Positions 59,532 through 64,000 of a stretch of 64,000 bases of DNA are shown piece after piece. The translations under genes and the position numbers were made by a program. Numbering within the stretch: the first letter of the stretch is position 1; each line of letters opens with the position of its first letter. Source of the stretch: Granulicella paludicola. Lineage in GTDB: Bacteria > Acidobacteriota > Terriglobia > Terriglobales > Acidobacteriaceae. The notes under the pieces were generated by a model. That model was given only the letters and a program-made list of their open reading frames with translations. It had not been told where the DNA came from and did not search any database. The stretch covers positions 1 to 64,000 of the forward strand of contig NZ_JAGSYC010000021.1 of assembly GCF_025685545.1 (NCBI RefSeq), in the 5' to 3' direction.

Positions 59532-62500
59532 ATGCCCAAAATATTTCGTCGAATCTTTCCGATTGCACTGCTTCTCCTTGTAAGTGCTTTGAATGCGATC
59601 CCTCTTAACGCGCAGACATTCCGAGGCGGCATTGCTGGCACGGTGCAGGATCCTTCGGGTGCTTCTGTGCCGAACGCCAAAATCACGTTGCTGGAGCAGC
59701 AGACAGGACTCACGCGCGAAACCACTGCTACGGCGAATGGCACTTACGCGTTTCAGGACCTCCCTCTGGGGCAGTACACCGTCACGATCGACGCTGCCGG
59801 CTTCTCCCAGTCGAAGATCAAAAACATCACCACACGTCCCGGCGAGGTCTACTCGCTGAGCCCCAGACTCGGCCTTGCTGGCTCAAGCATGAGCCTGGAT
59901 GTCAATGCGAACGCACTCTCGCTGGATACGGAGAGTTCTACGAATACCGCAGTAGTCAGCGACAAAGCCGTTGCAAATGTGCCTCTAAATGGGCGTGACT
60001 TCCGCACGCTGCTCAACATCGTTCCTGGCTACAACGGGGCGGGTTCATTGAATGGCGCTCGCGCAAACCAGAACAACTACCAGATCGACGGCGCGGACAA
60101 CAATGACATCTGGCAGAACGGCGCAGCCGCCAATCAGGGTGGTGTGGGCAACATCGCTGGAGTCACCATCCCACTGGATGCGATTGACCAATTCAGCGTG
60201 CAATCGCAGGGCAATGCGGAGATCGGTCGTAATGGCGGCGGCCTCGTATCCATGGCCATCAAGAGCGGAACGAACGCGATTCATGGCTCTGCTTACTACT
60301 ACAACCGCAACGAATTCTTCGCGGCGCGCAATCCCTTCCTGCCCAGCACCACGCGCAAAGGAGCGCTGCGTAACCAGCAGTTCGGCGGATCTTTCGGCGG
60401 TCCCATCATTAAGAACCACCTCTTCTACTTCGTAAACTATGAACGGCAGCAGTACACCATCCAGAACGCAGCTCTTGCCGTTGAGCCCACTGCTCCGTAC
60501 ATCGCAGCAGCGACAAACTTGCTTACAGCTCATGGCATCACTGTCAGCCAGCTTTCGAAGAACTTGCTCGTGCTCTGGCCCGATGCAAATGGCCCTGGAG
60601 CGGTAAACGCATCTGGCAACTACTACGACCCCACACCGCAGCATGGTTACAGTGACAATGCTATCGGCAAGATGGACTGGCAGATCTCCGATCGTCAGTC
60701 GCTTTCTGTGCGTGCCTTCATCGGTACGGGTCGCCAGTTCGCGGCGGTCGGCACCAACGTCTACGACTACTACCAGGTGGCTCCGGACATCACGCAGAAC
60801 TTCACCGCTGCGCATAACTACATCATCACACCGCACCTCAGCAATCAGCTTGTGGCCGGTGTCGGTGTCTTCAACCAGACCTTCAACGATGCAAACCACA
60901 GCTTCGACTTGCCGGCGTTAGGTCTCGCCGACGGTGTCACGAACCCCTCACTGTTCGGTGCCCCCACGATCACGATCAGCGGTGGACTCGACGTTACCGG
61001 AGAGACTCAACCCCTCGGTCGCAAAGACTACACTGGCCACCTTACCGATACCGCGACATGGGTCGTCGGAAAGCACCAGTTCCGCTTCGGTGGCGAGTTC
61101 CGCCGGAATTATATGGACTTGCAGTATCAGCGCAACGTTCGCGGCACCTTCACCTTCAATGGCACGGCGTCATCGAGTGTCACTCTGCCCGCAGGCGCAA
61201 CACCATACTCCACGGATAGCACATACGGCGGCAGCGACGTCCGTTCGCTTGCCGACTATCTCGCAGGCTACGTCGCCAGCTCCACGTTTACTCAGGGCTA
61301 TCTGCGCCGCAGCATCTACGAGAACACATACGCGCTCTTTGGCTCTGACGTCTTCAATTTGACCAACAAGTTCACGCTGAACTACGGTGTGCGCTACGAA
61401 TACAACGGCCCCTTCAACTCCACCGGCACACTCTCTGATTTCCGCCCCGGCAACTCGCAGGCAGACGCCTTCGGTCTCGTGCAGCCGGGTAAGGGGATCA
61501 GCGGCATCTATCCCGGCGATTATGCCAACTTCGCTCCGCGCGTCGGGTTCGCATATCAAGCGGCACCGAAGCTCGCTATCCGTGGCACATACGGCATCTT
61601 CTTCGACGCCATCAACTTCAATGGCTTCTTTGACAACCGTCCAGGCAATGGCGCTGCTGCGGGCGTGCAGGCGAACCCAACCGGCACAACTCCAGTTCAA
61701 ACCCTCACCTCCACGTTCTATGGTTGGCAGGTCGGCGTAAATCCTTTCGCTGGCGCGAGCACGCCTGCAGTGCTTGGTCTCGCGACCGTCGCTCCGAGCT
61801 TCCGCACGGCGTATATCCAGAACATCAACGCCAACATCGAGTATCAGCTCGGCAAGAACACGATCGCTCAGATCGGATATGTGGGCTCTGAAGGTCGCCG
61901 GCTTTTCCAGCTCGTCGATATCAACCAGGCCACGCTCAGCGCTACCGGCACGACCACAACGGCCAATGTGCAAACGCGCCGCCCGTATTACTCAGCGACG
62001 AACATCACCAACGCGAAGATCATCGCCGCGATCAACCAGATTCAAAGCGAAGGCACCTCCAACTACAACGGCCTCATCGCTACAATCCGCACCTCAAACT
62101 TCCATGGGTTGTCAGGACAGGCCTCGTGGACCTACGGCCACGCGCTCGATATCGTATCTGGCACACGCGGCTTCGCTCCGCAGAACTCTTTCAACACCGC
62201 TGGCGAGTATGGCAATTCAGACTTCGACGTCCGTCACACCGTCAGCGGCTACGTCGTGTACGAGTTTCCTCGCTTCACCGCCTTCGTTCCGCGTCTGACG
62301 CAGGGATGGCAGGTGAATGGCTTCGTGAGTGCATATACGGGTACGCCGTTCTCCGTGAAGTCAGGCATCGACAACAGCCGTACTGGCGAAAATCAGGACA
62401 GAGCCAATCAGGTAGCGGCGCCTGCCGCAGGCATTGCGCGTACGTTGGTGCGCGCTAGTACATCGGCAACGCCCTACTACACGTGGGACAACCCGACGTC

Positions 62501-62801
62501 CTGGGCGCAGAATACGGCCAACACCTTCGGTACCTCAGCGCGCAACGCGTACCGTGGGCCGGGATTTGCAACCGTGGATACGTCTCTTGTGAAAAACACG
62601 CCGATCTATGGGCGCGTTGACTTCCAATTCCGCGCTGAACTGTTCAACATCTTCAACCGCACCAATCTTGCTAATCCAAGTGCGACATTGAGCAGCTCAT
62701 CCTTCGGTCGGATCTCGTCCACGCGTAATGCGGGTGGAGCGCCGGGCATCGGCTCCGGCGAGCCCTTCAACGTGCAGCTTGCTGGAAAGATCATCTTCTA
62801 A
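59532..62801 (+). CDS. TonB-dependent outer-membrane receptor with Cna-B-like N-terminal domain
   Basis: The 1089-residue receptor starts at ATG 59532 after AAGGA with the signal MPKIFRRIFPIALLLLVSAL. A Cna-B-like domain (about 30-115, FRGGIAGTVQDPSGASVPNA) is followed by a plug with VPLNGRDFRTLLNIVPG, QIDGADNNDIWQNG and SMAIKSGTNAIHGSAYYYNRN, and a large barrel ending NVQLAGKIIF. It belongs to the Oar-like class of presumed polymer or large-ligand importers. Expression may depend on leader L4. A strong terminator follows. Confidence 0.94.
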   Translation: MPKIFRRIFPIALLLLVSALNAIPLNAQTFRGGIAGTVQDPSGASVPNAKITLLEQQTGLTRETTATANGTYAFQDLPLGQYTVTIDAAGFSQSKIKNITTRPGEVYSLSPRLGLAGSSMSLDVNANALSLDTESSTNTAVVSDKAVANVPLNGRDFRTLLNIVPGYNGAGSLNGARANQNNYQIDGADNNDIWQNGAAANQGGVGNIAGVTIPLDAIDQFSVQSQGNAEIGRNGGGLVSMAIKSGTNAIHGSAYYYNRNEFFAARNPFLPSTTRKGALRNQQFGGSFGGPIIKNHLFYFVNYERQQYTIQNAALAVEPTAPYIAAATNLLTAHGITVSQLSKNLLVLWPDANGPGAVNASGNYYDPTPQHGYSDNAIGKMDWQISDRQSLSVRAFIGTGRQFAAVGTNVYDYYQVAPDITQNFTAAHNYIITPHLSNQLVAGVGVFNQTFNDANHSFDLPALGLADGVTNPSLFGAPTITISGGLDVTGETQPLGRKDYTGHLTDTATWVVGKHQFRFGGEFRRNYMDLQYQRNVRGTFTFNGTASSSVTLPAGATPYSTDSTYGGSDVRSLADYLAGYVASSTFTQGYLRRSIYENTYALFGSDVFNLTNKFTLNYGVRYEYNGPFNSTGTLSDFRPGNSQADAFGLVQPGKGISGIYPGDYANFAPRVGFAYQAAPKLAIRGTYGIFFDAINFNGFFDNRPGNGAAAGVQANPTGTTPVQTLTSTFYGWQVGVNPFAGASTPAVLGLATVAPSFRTAYIQNINANIEYQLGKNTIAQIGYVGSEGRRLFQLVDINQATLSATGTTTTANVQTRRPYYSATNITNAKIIAAINQIQSEGTSNYNGLIATIRTSNFHGLSGQASWTYGHALDIVSGTRGFAPQNSFNTAGEYGNSDFDVRHTVSGYVVYEFPRFTAFVPRLTQGWQVNGFVSAYTGTPFSVKSGIDNSRTGENQDRANQVAAPAAGIARTLVRASTSATPYYTWDNPTSWAQNTANTFGTSARNAYRGPGFATVDTSLVKNTPIYGRVDFQFRAELFNIFNRTNLANPSATLSSSSFGRISSTRNAGGAPGIGSGEPFNVQLAGKIIF

Positions 62802-62822
62802 AAGAAGGCTGTCATCATCACG

Positions 62823-62860
62823 AACCGGCTGCGGAATTGATCCGCAGCCGGTTATTTTCC
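62823..62860 (+). terminator. Intrinsic terminator after the second TonB receptor
   Basis: AACCGGCTGCGGA pairs with TCCGCAGCCGGTT (13 bp, loop ATTGA) and is followed by ATTTTCC, 21 bases after the receptor stop. Confidence 0.88.
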
Positions 62861-62863
62861 GAA

Positions 62864-62881
62864 AGAAACTAACTAGTTTCT
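62864..62881. promoter_or_regulatory. Perfect palindrome before the third TonB receptor, candidate operator
   Basis: AGAAACTA-AC-TAGTTTCT is an 18-bp dyad, with an extra half-site AGAAACC at 62884-62890, about 30 bases before the presumed receptor start. Confidence 0.5.
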
Positions 62882-62910
62882 AAAGAAACCTGTGAGACGT
62901 TTTGTTTAGA

Positions 62911-64000
62911 TTGAACTCGAAAAGCTCAGACTGTGTAGTGCTGATCTGCCTTGTGTTTGTGCTGCTTATTTCCTCAGGATGCGTGTCATGGGCTGCGACT
63001 GGCGGCAGCATCTCAGGCTCTATCGCCGATTCGTCTGGTGCAGCCCTTCCCGGCACTTCTTTGCTCCTCATCAACGACGCCCACCATTCTGTATACAAGA
63101 CCGCATCGGACAAGCAAGGCCTCTACTCTTTCCCGTACCTCCCTATTGGCCACTACACGCTTACGGTCTCGGCAGCGGGGTTTGCCTCTCAGCGGAAGCT
63201 CAATCTTTCCGTAGACGGTAACTCCGCTATTCGAGTCGACTTCACCATGCGGATTGCCGCACAAGCAGACGTTGTAACGGTGAGCAGCGACAGCGAAGCG
63301 CAAGTGGATACCGTCGCTACGCATCTTGGTGAACTTGTTTCCGGTGAGCAGATGATGGCCATTCCGCTCAACGGACGCAACTACACGGATTTATTGGCGA
63401 TCCAGCCCGGTGTCGCTCCTGTTTCTACGCTGCTGCCTAGTTCTGTCATTATGGCCGGCGTAACCGGCAGCATCGATCCTTCAGGAGATGCGAACCCCGG
63501 CAATCTCTCGATCAACGGTCAACGCGAATCTTCCAATGGCTTCTTGGTCAACGGCGTTGACGTGCAGGAGCACATGAATGGAGGGACCTCGATTCTTCCG
63601 AACCTTGATTCCATCGATCAGCTCCGGGTCCTCACCAACAACTTTGATCCTGAATATGGCAACTACAATGGCGGCATAATCGCCGTCGTCAGCAAAGGCG
63701 GGGCGAATGCTCTACATGGCAATGCCTTTGAGTTCTTCCGCAATACTGCGCTCGATGCGCGTGGCTACTTCGATCCAACACGAGCCGCGTTCAACCAGAA
63801 TCAGTTTGGCGGTACGATCAGCGGCCCCATCAAGCGGGATAAACTCTTCTTCTTCGCCGACTACCAAGGGACCCGCACCACCGAGGGTGTGTCCACAGGG
63901 AACGTCTCCGTACCTACGGTCGCCGAGCGTGCAGGCACGTTCAACCAGGGAGAGCTGACCGGTAGCGTAAGCGGTCCTTACTTCGCAAGTGTGCTCACCC
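62911..64000 (+). CDS. TonB-dependent receptor with Cna-B-like domain, 5' part only (cut by window end)
   Basis: The frame is open from about 62911 to the window end (at least 363 residues). A hydrophobic signal segment (CVVLICLVFVLLISSG) is followed by a Cna-B-like domain (GGSISGSIADSSGAALPGTS, YSFPYLPIGHYTLTVSAAGF) and a plug with IPLNGRNYTDLLAIQPGV, VNGVDVQEHMNG, IAVVSKGGANALHGNAFEFF and FGGTISGPIKRDKLFFFADY. It is a third Oar-like receptor. The start is uncertain: TTG 62911 and GTG 62938 are both possible and neither has a strong ribosome site. Confidence 0.88.
   Translation, partial: MNSKSSDCVVLICLVFVLLISSGCVSWAATGGSISGSIADSSGAALPGTSLLLINDAHHSVYKTASDKQGLYSFPYLPIGHYTLTVSAAGFASQRKLNLSVDGNSAIRVDFTMRIAAQADVVTVSSDSEAQVDTVATHLGELVSGEQMMAIPLNGRNYTDLLAIQPGVAPVSTLLPSSVIMAGVTGSIDPSGDANPGNLSINGQRESSNGFLVNGVDVQEHMNGGTSILPNLDSIDQLRVLTNNFDPEYGNYNGGIIAVVSKGGANALHGNAFEFFRNTALDARGYFDPTRAAFNQNQFGGTISGPIKRDKLFFFADYQGTRTTEGVSTGNVSVPTVAERAGTFNQGELTGSVSGPYFASVLT

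Overview
The window looks like a chromosomal segment of an acidobacterium, probably Terriglobales/Acidobacteriaceae. The evidence is moderately GC-rich coding DNA, giant TonB-dependent receptors with an N-terminal carboxypeptidase-regulatory-like (Cna-B) domain, several secreted proteins that I recognise mainly from this phylum, a complex I operon without nuoEFG, and many short palindromic intergenic repeats. This placement comes from family knowledge, not from a search.

Layout. 1-0.9 kb: the 5' end of an IS3-type transposase, a small membrane-anchored ORF it appears to have truncated, a repeat cluster and tRNA-Glu(TTC). 1-20 kb: housekeeping genes (dgt, a TPR lipoprotein-like protein, purH, a secreted phosphodiesterase, serS, a LolA-like protein, a GT39-like membrane glycosyltransferase with a repeat-derived insert, a GH18-CE4-GT2 fusion, a P5C dehydrogenase, a LuxR-type regulator with a degenerate receiver, a VOC protein and a FadR-type regulator). 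20-32.3 kb: one tightly packed operon nuoABCD-I-H-J-K-L-M-M'-N. It lacks nuoEFG, has a second NuoM and has an enlarged NuoL lateral-helix region, which are marks of an expanded proton-pumping complex I.

32.4-42.5 kb: a mobile island next to a 3' fragment of tRNA-Glu(CTC). It carries a tyrosine integrase, a RelE/XRE toxin-antitoxin pair, an excisionase-like protein, a MobF (TrwC-like) relaxase, a possible oriT, relaxosome-type proteins, a broken DUF429 gene and a Fic protein. Two diverged copies of a multi-hairpin element with compensatory base changes lie inside it.

42.6-64 kb: an accessory respiratory/uptake region. It contains a TonB receptor bracketed by three AhpD-like (CMD family) proteins and an MFS transporter; an operon of carbonic anhydrase, DUF6644 membrane proteins and a DUF6152 protein; secreted proteins; an operon of cytochrome, TlpA, CHRD, diheme cytochrome and DsbD-N-like proteins; and two more TonB receptors, the last cut by the window end.

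The most unusual feature is a set of short, Cys-codon-rich leader peptides, apparently translated from leaderless mRNAs. They sit in front of four transcription units at 52-59.5 kb (52196-52273 minus, 52353-52409 plus, 58931-59014 minus, 59190-59264 plus), with a weaker fifth at 43251-43379. Two are followed by an early hairpin and then a strong intrinsic terminator before the first gene, which is the layout of a translational attenuator. This suggests that secreted redox proteins, cytochromes and TonB receptors here are controlled by cysteine (sulfur) supply through ribosome stalling.
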